Below, piece after piece: positions 1 to 6,520 of a stretch of DNA of 19,983 bases. Positions within the stretch are counted from its first letter, which is position 1, and each line of letters begins with the position of its first letter. The position numbers and the translations under genes are program-made. The stretch comes from Fusobacterium_C necrophorum (GTDB taxonomy: Bacteria > Fusobacteriota > Fusobacteriia > Fusobacteriales > Fusobacteriaceae): the NCBI RefSeq assembly GCF_900104395.1, contig NZ_FMXX01000043.1. One strand, 5' to 3'. A model generated the notes under the pieces. It did no database searches. It was not told the DNA's origin and saw nothing but the letters and a program-made list of their open reading frames with translations.

Positions 1-90
1 GAATTTAAAAATTTTGTAAGATTACATAATGAGGAAATGGAAAGAATAAAAAAAAGTGATATAAAAAGATTAAAATGTATGGGATTTTAA
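1..90 (+). CDS. C-terminal end of an unidentified protein (partial)
   Basis: An open frame enters from the left edge and runs 29 codons to a TAA at 88-90. The visible tail is basic and helical-looking, ending KRLKCMGF. No motif allows a family call. It is followed at once by sequence resembling the right end of an IS200/IS605-type element, so it could be the tail of a decayed transposon gene, but the zinc-finger and DRD motifs expected near the end of TnpB are not in these 29 residues. Function is unknown. Confidence 0.35.
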   Translation, partial: EFKNFVRLHNEEMERIKKSDIKRLKCMGF

Positions 91-99
91 AATAAAAAA

Positions 100-270
100 T
101 AAATGGTTTTGAACCGAGCCAATAGGACGCTAATGTTCTTAACGGAGAGCTTGTCCATGAAAGTCTTAAGGAAATTAGCTAGTGTTTGAATGTTAGAGAT
201 TCAAAAGAAACTAAATAGTACTTAAGAACCTCGCGACTTCAGTCGTGAGAGGTTCAGAATTTAGAGATAG
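100..270 (+). mobile_element. Decayed right end of an IS200/IS605 (TnpB)-like element
   Basis: A stem-loop at 226-255 has GAACCTC and GAGGTTC arms around CGAC-TTCA-GTCG, which is the usual form of the subterminal hairpin at the right end of IS200/IS605 elements that carry TnpB. The roughly 120 bases before it contain only short broken reading frames. In intact elements the guide (omega) RNA is made from this position. No TnpA, left end or complete TnpB is visible, so this is a remnant, and the omega-RNA idea is inference. Confidence 0.4.
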
Positions 271-294
271 ATTTTTTGGTTCTTTATCAAATCG

Positions 295-378
295 TGTTGA
301 TGAAGAATAGAATATGAAATTTTCAAGAGGATTTTAGAGATTTTGGAGATAAAATCTTTAAAATCCTTTTTTCTATGT
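295..378 (+). repeat. Dispersed ~84-bp repeat, copy A (contains a terminator hairpin)
   Basis: This stretch is almost identical (about four or five mismatches) to 3989-4072, and its hairpin part resembles a third, diverged copy near 13480-13525. All copies lie just downstream of transcribed units on the plus strand and carry a terminator-like hairpin at the 3' side. The conserved sequence extends some 30 bases upstream of the hairpin, more than a terminator needs, so it may be a small mobile or multiplied intergenic repeat. Confidence 0.7.
329..372 (+). terminator. Rho-independent terminator in repeat copy A
   Basis: A 16-bp stem (329-344 with 351-366, one mismatch) around the loop GGAGAT is followed directly by six T. 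This is a strong intrinsic terminator reading rightwards. It would end transcripts from the element or gene at the left edge. Confidence 0.7.
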
Positions 379-433
379 TAAAACATAAAAAAGAATACAA
401 GCATTCTATATTTATGAAATATAAAAAGATTGT

Positions 434-688
434 TTAAAAATTTGGATTGATTTGCACAATTCTTTGGGCAGTAGGAATGGAAAATGGTGTCGCTTTGCCA
501 TTCAAGATAAGGCAATCTGTATGGAATATTCTTGGAAAAGGACATAGTATCATAGAAGTTTTAAAACTATTTTTTACCGTGTGCAAAGAATTACAATGAG
601 GACAAGCGCAAGAATCTTTGGTTAAAGTGGCATGTAAAATTTTAGAAAAAGTATCTTTTTTAAGAACCTTTTGAATCTCTGTCTCCAC
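434..688 (-). pseudogene. ISL3-family transposase remnant (N-terminal zinc-binding part)
   Basis: Reading from a GTG at 688, about 50 residues resemble the N-terminal zinc-binding region of ISL3-family transposases: helical lead-in, then CACPHC with HTVKN and FKTSMILCPFP. After CPFP the expected IPYRL-like reading is found in another frame, and the protein ends at 84 residues, whereas complete ISL3 transposases are around 400. The second zinc-binding CxxC, the catalytic DDE domain and the terminal repeats are missing. It is a frameshifted, truncated fossil, probably not functional. The family call comes from motif recognition only. Confidence 0.6.
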
Positions 689-696
689 TTTTTTTG

Positions 697-742
697 CAAA
701 AAGAAAAATGGTATTGAGGAAAAATTTCTCATCAATACCATT
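697..742 (-). terminator. Rho-independent terminator of the ureohydrolase-transporter operon
   Basis: An 11-bp perfect stem (732-742 with 707-717) on the minus strand is followed by TTTTTCTT. It lies about 50 bases after the stop of the Nramp-like gene and also separates that operon from the ISL3 remnant. Confidence 0.8.
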
Positions 743-792
743 TATTATACAACTCTCTAGCTTATTAAAATTATAACTCAGTGAATAATCTT

Positions 793-2025
793 CTAATTTA
801 GTATATTTAAAATAGTCTTTATTGCAGATACTAGACTACTAGTTCCTAAGAAAAGTGAAATTGCACCAATAATCCAGCCAACAACATTTTGAAATATATT
901 ATTAGTAAATTGTCCTAATAATTTTTTTCTTGAAGTAGCATAAACAAGGTAAATAACGATAATAGGTAGGGTTATACCATTTAATGCCTGAGAAAATAAA
1001 ATTAAAGAGATAGGATTAAAACCAGTTGCAGAACCTAAAATACCAAGTATACAAATTATAATGTTTGTATATTGAAATCTTTTATCATGATTATTATACT
1101 CCCAGCCTAGTAAGCCAGCAAGAGTGTAAGAAGCACCAAGAGGAGTTGCAACTGCAGAAGAAAAGCCAGCAGCAAATAAGCCTAGACTAATAAAAGTTTT
1201 AGCATATTTTCCTAGTAAAGGTTCTAATTGAATAGAAAAATCGGCAGCGGTCTTTATATCAATTCCTCTCATTAAAGTTGCAGAAGTTATTAGAATGGCA
1301 GCAGTTATGATACCGCCCATTGAAATAGAGAAGTAAACATCCCATTTGGAAAGTTCTAATTCTTCAGGTTTAGACCAAGTATTCTTAGCAGAAGCAGCAT
1401 GTAAAAAGAAATTATAGGGTACAACAGTAGTCCCAATTATAGCTATGATTGTAAATATTGAATTTTTAGGAATAATTGGAATAAAAATTCCTTTAAATAG
1501 TTCACCTAAATTTGGAGCTGCTACTATCATTGTAGTAACAAATATTATTGCCATTATAGTGACAAGGCAAGTTAATAATCTTTCTAAAAACTTAAAGTTT
1601 CCTTTATAGACTAATAATAAAACTAGTACACCTATACCAGGAGCAACAATATTTCCCTTTAAATTTATAATAGTTGTAAGTCCTAAAGCAGTTCCTGTTA
1701 AATCACCGGCAATATAAGCAGCACAACCACTGACAATAGATATTCCAACTAAAGCAATACTTAATTTTTTTAGAATTGGATTTTCAAAAGTATTAGCAAT
1801 AGCTTCCCCTAACCCTTTTTGAGTAATAATACCAAGCCTAGCAGACATTTCTTGTAAAACAATAGTTGTTATAGTAGAGAATAAGACTGTCCATAAAAGA
1901 GCATAGCCAAAAGATGCTCCAGCTTTCGTACAAGATGTTACAGTGCCAGGCCCTATAAAAGACGCGGTTATAACTGCACCAGGACCAATGGCTTTCAATT
2001 TATCTTTCCATGTATATTTACTCAT
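793..2025 (-). CDS. Nramp-family transporter with a non-canonical metal site
   Basis: A 410-residue polytopic membrane protein with the Nramp (SLC11, LeuT-fold) pattern of about 11 membrane segments. Segment 1 contains the family spacing followed by AGASFGY and LLW; segment 6 has VPYNFFLH. In canonical Mn/Fe Nramps the metal is held by Asp and Asn of DPGN in segment 1 and Met of the MPH motif in segment 6. Here these positions read GPGT (25-28) and VPYN (202-205), so all three ligand side chains are lost. Substrate choice is therefore probably altered; a manganese role cannot be assumed. The ATG at 2025 has a GGAGG site. It lies 53 bases after the ureohydrolase gene, so the two are very likely co-transcribed, with a terminator at 697-742. 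Family is secure; substrate is unknown. Confidence 0.85.
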   Translation of the reverse strand: MSKYTWKDKLKAIGPGAVITASFIGPGTVTSCTKAGASFGYALLWTVLFSTITTIVLQEMSARLGIITQKGLGEAIANTFENPILKKLSIALVGISIVSGCAAYIAGDLTGTALGLTTIINLKGNIVAPGIGVLVLLLVYKGNFKFLERLLTCLVTIMAIIFVTTMIVAAPNLGELFKGIFIPIIPKNSIFTIIAIIGTTVVPYNFFLHAASAKNTWSKPEELELSKWDVYFSISMGGIITAAILITSATLMRGIDIKTAADFSIQLEPLLGKYAKTFISLGLFAAGFSSAVATPLGASYTLAGLLGWEYNNHDKRFQYTNIIICILGILGSATGFNPISLILFSQALNGITLPIIVIYLVYATSRKKLLGQFTNNIFQNVVGWIIGAISLFLGTSSLVSAIKTILNILN

Positions 2026-2078
2026 AATAAACCTCCATTTTACAATTTTAAATTATTGTTGAAGCATTAAAGAGAAAA

Positions 2079-3059
2079 TTATTTCAAATTAAATTTATAT
2101 TTAGTTAGACCGCTTAAAAAGTATATACTCATCCATACAGCAACATGTCCAGATGTATTCATAGGATCTTTGGCAGGATATAATTCTACAAAATCAAATG
2201 CACTAGCACCAGCTTTTCCACATTCATGTAAAATCATGGCAAGCTCATAACTAGTAAGACCACAAGGATCTGGAGGCCCAGCAGGGTTATGTGCTATATC
2301 TAAAATATCAGAACATACAGTTACATAAAAAGTATCTGTACCTTTACTCACGATTTCAATTGCTTTTTTAATAGAAGCTAACCAACCATTTTCTTTTATT
2401 TCCATTCCAGTTATAACCGTAGCTCCAAATTTTTTAGCTTCTTTTAAACCAGCGGGATTATTACGAGGTCCACGAATACCAAAATGTACCATTTTTGTCG
2501 GATCGACATTTAGATCTTCATATAGTCTATGGAAAGGAGAGCAACGCGCAAGTTTTTCTTCCCCATATTCATTCATATTATCCATGTGTGCATCTAAATG
2601 AATGATTCCAACTTTTCCTTTATGATGCTTTGCAAATTCACTAATTAGTGGAAATGATATAGAATGATCTCCTCCGAAAACGATAGGAATTTTTTTATTT
2701 TTTAAAACTTCAGAGTACATTTTTCTAATATTTTCAAATGTAAATTCATAATTTCCATTTTGAATGGGAGAATCTCCATAATCTCCACCAGTAAAATAAT
2801 CAAAGACATCTAGATCAAATTCAGGAAGATAAGCTCCATATCTTGTTGAAGCAGATCTAATATTTTTTGTGGAAAGTTCACAACCAGAAAATTTTCCATA
2901 TGTACATACACCTTCCCAAGGAACTCCCATAAATACTAAGTCATAATCTTTTAATTCTTCTTTAGAATTTATTTTTGGTAATCCTAAAAAAGTTGGAACA
3001 CCACTATATATTTCTGGAATTTCTCTACCAGGAATATAGCAAATAGGTTTGTTTTTCAT
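2079..3059 (-). CDS. Ureohydrolase (agmatinase/arginase family), divergent
   Basis: Ureohydrolases remove urea from guanidino compounds using a two-metal site. Numbering from the chosen start, the metal motifs GGDHS (His132) and DAHMD (Asp156, His158, Asp160) are intact. The third motif aligns without gaps to the usual YVSIDIDVLDP pattern as YVTVCSDILD, so the first Asp is Cys249 while Asp251 is kept. The SHGTPF-type loop is also changed (RCSPF). The 326-residue length fits the family. I chose the ATG at 3059 because GGAGG lies 8 bases upstream; an ATG at 3077 would fall inside the palindrome. It is the first gene of an operon with the Nramp-like transporter and divergent from an IclR regulator, suggesting use of an imported guanidino compound. 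Substrate (agmatine, guanidinobutyrate, guanidine or another) cannot be read from sequence. Confidence 0.8.
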   Translation of the reverse strand: MKNKPICYIPGREIPEIYSGVPTFLGLPKINSKEELKDYDLVFMGVPWEGVCTYGKFSGCELSTKNIRSASTRYGAYLPEFDLDVFDYFTGGDYGDSPIQNGNYEFTFENIRKMYSEVLKNKKIPIVFGGDHSISFPLISEFAKHHKGKVGIIHLDAHMDNMNEYGEEKLARCSPFHRLYEDLNVDPTKMVHFGIRGPRNNPAGLKEAKKFGATVITGMEIKENGWLASIKKAIEIVSKGTDTFYVTVCSDILDIAHNPAGPPDPCGLTSYELAMILHECGKAGASAFDFVELYPAKDPMNTSGHVAVWMSIYFLSGLTKYKFNLK

Positions 3060-3076
3060 AAAATCATCCTCCATCA

Positions 3077-3117
3077 TATAACGATATTATAGTTTTTAAA
3101 ACTATAATATCGTTATA
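3077..3117. promoter_or_regulatory. 41-bp perfect palindrome, candidate operator
   Basis: Two 20-bp perfect inverted arms surround a single central base at 3097. The right edge overlaps the -10 element of the leftward ureohydrolase promoter, and the remainder covers its likely start and 5' leader, ending about five bases before the GGAGG site. A protein bound here would block that promoter. The divergent IclR-family gene is the obvious candidate. The same sequence would fold into a strong hairpin in the mRNA leader. Confidence 0.65.
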
Positions 3118-3140
3118 ACATGATGAAATATTTTTGTCAA
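3112..3140 (-). promoter_or_regulatory. Promoter of the ureohydrolase-Nramp operon
   Basis: On the minus strand TTGACA (3140-3135), a 17-base spacer and TATAAC (3117-3112) form a near-consensus sigma-70 promoter. Its -10 element sits on the edge of the 41-bp palindrome. Confidence 0.65.
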
Positions 3141-3155
3141 GATTTATAAAAAATA

Positions 3156-3184
3156 TTCAAAAAAAAATATATTTGTTATATAAT
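3156..3184 (+). promoter_or_regulatory. Promoter of the iclR-type regulator
   Basis: TTCAAA (3156-3161), a 17-base spacer and a perfect TATAAT (3179-3184) precede the AAAGGGG ribosome site and the ATG at 3209. The short leader supports this start over an in-frame TTG at 3134, which lies upstream of this promoter. Confidence 0.55.
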
Positions 3185-3208
3185 AGAAATATATCGAAAG
3201 GGGAAAAT

Positions 3209-3964
3209 ATGAAAAAGAATATGAAGGTTATTCAGTCGATTCAAAGAGCAATTAATATTTTAAATTGTTTTGATCAAAACAATTTAGTGCTAAGTTTAAA
3301 TGAAATAAGTCAAAAGTTAGATTTAAATATAAATACAACTCGTGGCTTAGTAAATAGCTTAGTTGTAAATAATTTGATTGAACATAATTTAGAAGATAAT
3401 ACGTATTCAATAGGAAGCTATTTTGTGTTAAAATCTAATTTAATAATAAAAAATAATATAAATAGAGCAAAGGAAATCTCTCTATATCATTTAGTTGATT
3501 TAACTAATAAGTTTAAAGTTTCAAGTAGGTTACAGATAATAACATCAGATAGTATATTTACCATAAATGTTGTAAATCCGAAAAGTCATTATATTTTGGA
3601 AAGTACAGAGCAAGAAAATTTTCCACTTCATGCCACATCTTCGGGAAAAATTTTTATATTATATAGAGAAAAAAGATTAGAAGAATTAGTTCTAGAAAAA
3701 TTTACAGAGAATACAATAACTAATATTGAAGATTTAAAAAAAGAAATCAAAGAAATAGAAAAAAATGGGTATTCGACAGAATTTGATGAAATAGGTTTTG
3801 GAATTAGTTCTATAGCAGTTCCTATATTTGATAATAATAACGATATATTTGGAACCATCTCTGTGACTGCGTTAACACAGGTTATCAAAGAAAAAAAATC
3901 AGAATTAATTTTAGAATTAAAATTAAAGGTAAAAGAGTTAGAAAAAGAGCTATTTTATAAATGA
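3209..3964 (+). CDS. IclR-family transcriptional regulator
   Basis: A 251-residue protein, the usual IclR length. Residues about 5-70 form the N-terminal winged helix-turn-helix (SIQRAINILNCF start, SLNEISQKLDLN recognition region, NTTRGLVNSL). Residues about 90-245 form the effector-binding domain, with the LHATSSGKIF segment and a GISSIAVPIF strand typical of the family. IclR proteins usually sense small metabolites and regulate a neighbouring catabolic operon. Its divergent position and the palindrome over the ureohydrolase promoter point to that operon as target. The upstream in-frame TTG at 3134 would add 25 residues but lacks a ribosome site; AAAGGGG before 3209 decides the start. A repeat-borne terminator follows at 4023-4066. 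Confidence 0.88.
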   Translation: MKKNMKVIQSIQRAINILNCFDQNNLVLSLNEISQKLDLNINTTRGLVNSLVVNNLIEHNLEDNTYSIGSYFVLKSNLIIKNNINRAKEISLYHLVDLTNKFKVSSRLQIITSDSIFTINVVNPKSHYILESTEQENFPLHATSSGKIFILYREKRLEELVLEKFTENTITNIEDLKKEIKEIEKNGYSTEFDEIGFGISSIAVPIFDNNNDIFGTISVTALTQVIKEKKSELILELKLKVKELEKELFYK

Positions 3965-3988
3965 ACAAAATGTTTATTTATCAATTCA

Positions 3989-4072
3989 TGTTAATGAAGA
4001 GTAGAATATGAAATTTTCAAGAGGATTTTAGAGATTTTGGAGAGAAAATTTTTAAAATCCTTTTTTCTATGT
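3989..4072 (+). repeat. Dispersed ~84-bp repeat, copy B
   Basis: Near-identical partner of 295-378, at a constant offset of 3694 bases with few mismatches and no indels until the end. It lies just after the iclR-type gene and contains its terminator. The intergenic region 3965-4262 holds this repeat and then the promoter of the metallophore operon. Confidence 0.7.
4023..4066 (+). terminator. Rho-independent terminator after the IclR gene
   Basis: A 16-bp stem (4023-4038 with 4045-4060) around GGAGAG is followed by six T, some 60 bases after the regulator's stop codon. Confidence 0.75.
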
Positions 4073-4180
4073 AAAAAATAAAATCAGTTTATGTTTTATA
4101 TAAGTGCAATATAATTTATTCTTTGCTTTTTTGATATATAAAATAAATAAAGATTATTTATATAAATATTTTGGAAATTT

Positions 4181-4213
4181 AATCTTTACAAAATGAAATT
4201 TAAAGATTATAAT
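4181..4213 (+). promoter_or_regulatory. Promoter of the metallophore operon with an overlapping inverted repeat
   Basis: TTTACA (4185-4190), exactly 17 bases, then a perfect TATAAT (4208-4213) form a strong sigma-70 promoter. An 8-bp inverted repeat, AATCTTTA (4181-4188) and TAAAGATT (4201-4208), overlaps the -35, spacer and first -10 base, the classic position for a repressor operator. A palindrome TTATAATTATAA (4207-4218) lies on the -10. A Fur-family metal regulator such as Fur or Zur is the likely binder by function, but the AT-rich sequence gives no specific box. An AGGAGGG site follows before the ATG at 4263. Confidence 0.6.
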
Positions 4214-4262
4214 TATAACATAGTTTATTTTAAAAGAAAATAAAAAATATTAGGAGGGTACA

Positions 4263-5405
4263 ATGAAATTTAAATCTGTAGTAAAAAGTATTTTTATGAT
4301 TGTGTGTTTTTCTTTCTTGTTTTTTGGATGTGGAGAGAAAAAGGCAGAAGAAGGGGGAGATACTACAGCAACACAAAAAATTCATTTTACTGACTTAAAA
4401 GAAAGAGAAATTACTTTGGATAAGCCAGCAGAAAGAATTTTCTTAGGATTTTACGAAGAATCTTATTTGGCGGTAGCAAAAGATTTCAGTAAAGTCGTAA
4501 GTATTTCCAAAGCAGAATGGGCGGATTTTTTTACAGGACAATATATGTCTTATGAAGAACAAATGCCTTCTATTAAAGATATGGTAGATACTGGTTCTAT
4601 CTACAAAGGGTCCTTTAGTATGGAAACAATATTGAATTCAAGACCAGATGTTGCTATTCTAGCTCCATTTCAATATGATACTTTGGCAGAAAATGTGCAA
4701 AAATTAGAAGATTCCGGAATTAAAGTAGTGGTCATTGATTACAATTCACAAACTTTGGAAAAACATATGCAAAGTACCAGAATTTTAGGAATGATTACTG
4801 GAAATGAGGAAAGAGCGGAAACTCTTGCTTTGAATTATGAAAAAGCTTTAAAAGATGTAGCTGATAGAGTGAGAAAAGTAGATCCTAAAAAGAGAGTTTA
4901 TGTAGAACTTGGAAATTTAGGTCCGAATGAAATTGGAAACAGTTATGGAGATTATTTATGGGGAAGCTTAGTAAAAATTGCTGGAGGAAATAATATTGGA
5001 GAAGGAAAGATAGAAAGTTATGGTCCTTTAGATCCGGAATATATTTTATCCTCTAATCCTGAAATGATATTATTTGCAGGTTCTCGTTGGTCTAATGATG
5101 CAGGAGATAGAGTATTGGTTGGTTTTGGAGTAAAAGCAGAAGAAACTTCTTCCCGATTGAAACCATATCTACAAAGAGCTGGATGGGATAAATTGGATGC
5201 TGTAAAAAATGGACAAGTTTTTGCAGTAGATCATGGTGGATTACGAAGTATCTATGACTACGTATATATTCAATATATTGCAAAATCTTTGTATCCTGAT
5301 TTATTTGAAGATGTAGATCCTGTGAAGAATTTGGAAGCATTTTATACGGAATATCTTCCGATTCAACCGGCAGGAACGTTTATGACACAATATCAAGCAA
5401 ACTAA
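4263..5405 (+). CDS. ABC metal-chelate substrate-binding lipoprotein (FecB/BtuF type)
   Basis: A 380-residue lipoprotein. A basic start and hydrophobic stretch end in a lipobox FFGC with Cys23 as the lipidated residue. The rest matches the class III (Peripla_BP_2) fold: a KIHFTDLKEREITL start, a first lobe to about residue 150, a long linking helix around 165-200 (KHMQSTRILGMITGNEERA), and a second lobe with the late GQVFAVD segment. Such proteins deliver siderophores, haem, cobalamin or other metal chelates to FecCD-type permeases. Followed by such a permease and ATPase and by metallophore biosynthesis genes, its ligand is probably the metal-loaded opine made by this cluster. It is the first gene after the promoter; a hairpin after it may allow higher expression than the rest. 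Ligand identity is inferred. Confidence 0.85.
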   Translation: MKFKSVVKSIFMIVCFSFLFFGCGEKKAEEGGDTTATQKIHFTDLKEREITLDKPAERIFLGFYEESYLAVAKDFSKVVSISKAEWADFFTGQYMSYEEQMPSIKDMVDTGSIYKGSFSMETILNSRPDVAILAPFQYDTLAENVQKLEDSGIKVVVIDYNSQTLEKHMQSTRILGMITGNEERAETLALNYEKALKDVADRVRKVDPKKRVYVELGNLGPNEIGNSYGDYLWGSLVKIAGGNNIGEGKIESYGPLDPEYILSSNPEMILFAGSRWSNDAGDRVLVGFGVKAEETSSRLKPYLQRAGWDKLDAVKNGQVFAVDHGGLRSIYDYVYIQYIAKSLYPDLFEDVDPVKNLEAFYTEYLPIQPAGTFMTQYQAN

Positions 5406-5432
5406 GACTGTAAATATTTTTGAAATACCGAA

Positions 5433-5464
5433 AAAGAGAGGGTAGAGAAATCTGCCCTTTCTTT
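5433..5464 (+). terminator. Intercistronic hairpin between binding protein and permease genes
   Basis: A 14-bp stem with two G-T wobbles (5433-5446 with 5451-5464) closes a GAAA loop, 28 bases after the binding-protein stop and just before the permease ribosome site. It has no long T run, so it is more likely a partial attenuator or mRNA-stabilising element than a full terminator. Such elements commonly raise binding-protein levels over permease levels. Confidence 0.5.
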
Positions 5465-5481
5465 CTTGAAAGGAGAATTGC

Positions 5482-6519
5482 ATGGAACATAAATTGACAG
5501 GAGAGGAAATGTATCGAAAAATCAATCGAAAGAGAAGATTAACTTCTCTCTTCACTTTGATTGCCATTGTCGTTGCATTATTATTGGATTTATTTATCGG
5601 TTCTTCTGGGATGAGCTTGGTAGATATTCTTGTCGCTTTGTGGCAAGGACCGGGAGTAAAAAGTATTGAAAGTTCTATTATTTGGAATATACGACTTCCA
5701 ATGACTTTAATTTGTCTGACGGTAGGAGCTTCTCTAGGATTGGCAGGAACACAAATGCAGACAATATTGGCAAATCCTCTAGCCAGTCCTTATACTTTAG
5801 GAGTTTCTTCTGCAGCAGGTTTTGGAGCTGCGATTGCCTTTATTTCCGGATTTCCTTTCCAAAATATGTCATGGGTAAATGCTCCGTTTATGGCGTTTAT
5901 GATGACCTTGGCAGGAACTATGGCAATTTATTTTTTAGGAAAAGTAAAGGGAATGCGAGCACAATCTATGGTACTGTTCGGAATTGTGACTCACTTTTTC
6001 TTTCAGGCATTATTATCTTTAGTACAATTTCGTTCGACTCCAGAAGTAGCAGGACAAATTGTATATTGGATGTTTGGTAGTCTATTAAAGGCAACATGGA
6101 CAGGAGTTTTTACAAGTGGAGCTATTTTTTTACTTTGTGCCTTATTGCTTTCTCGTTATGCTTGGAAATTAACCGCTCTATCTGCTGGAGAAGAAAGAGC
6201 AAAAAGTTTGGGAATTGATACCGACAAAGTGAGATTACATGTTTTTTTAATTAGTTCTTTATTAACCGCAGGAGCGGTTGCCTTTGTAGGAACGATTGGA
6301 TTCATTGGTTTGGTTGCTCCACATTTTGCAAGATATTTTGCCGGAGAAGATCAAAGATATTTGGCGCCTATGGCTTCTCTATTCGGAGTTCTTTTAATTG
6401 CTTTTGCTTCCATTTTGGCAAAACTTGTGATTCCTGGAATTATCATTCCGATTGGAATTGTAACTTCTTTGGTTGGAGTTCCATTCTTGGTATTTTTAAT
6501 TATAAGGAAAGGTGTGTAA
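5482..6519 (+). CDS. FecCD-family ABC permease for metal-chelate uptake
   Basis: A 345-residue inner-membrane permease with about ten membrane segments, normal for FecCD/BtuC proteins. Family markers are the IRLPMTL start of the core, GASLGLAGTQMQTILANPLASPYTLG, the cytoplasmic coupling region LSAGEERAKSLGI (about residues 230-242) that docks to the ATPase, and GFIGLVAPHFAR. Only one permease gene is present, so it should work as a homodimer. The ATG at 5482 has AGGAG eleven bases before it. It lies between its binding protein and ATPase genes, completing one importer. In the context of a metallophore cluster it probably carries the metal-opine complex; siderophore or haem are alternatives. 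Confidence 0.9.
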   Translation: MEHKLTGEEMYRKINRKRRLTSLFTLIAIVVALLLDLFIGSSGMSLVDILVALWQGPGVKSIESSIIWNIRLPMTLICLTVGASLGLAGTQMQTILANPLASPYTLGVSSAAGFGAAIAFISGFPFQNMSWVNAPFMAFMMTLAGTMAIYFLGKVKGMRAQSMVLFGIVTHFFFQALLSLVQFRSTPEVAGQIVYWMFGSLLKATWTGVFTSGAIFLLCALLLSRYAWKLTALSAGEERAKSLGIDTDKVRLHVFLISSLLTAGAVAFVGTIGFIGLVAPHFARYFAGEDQRYLAPMASLFGVLLIAFASILAKLVIPGIIIPIGIVTSLVGVPFLVFLIIRKGV

Positions 6520-6520
6520 T

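Noticed and set aside
3628..3888. Minus-strand open frame inside the IclR-type gene.
   Set aside because: It lies antisense to a well-supported gene, lacks motifs and a ribosome site.
4207..4218. TTATAATTATAA read as a PerR/Fur box.
   Set aside because: It lacks the central spacer of the 7-1-7 consensus and such AT palindromes are common in this DNA; kept only as part of the promoter description.
5092..5567. Two minus-strand frames over the binding-protein and permease genes.
   Set aside because: They are antisense to genes with clear family motifs and have low-complexity translations.
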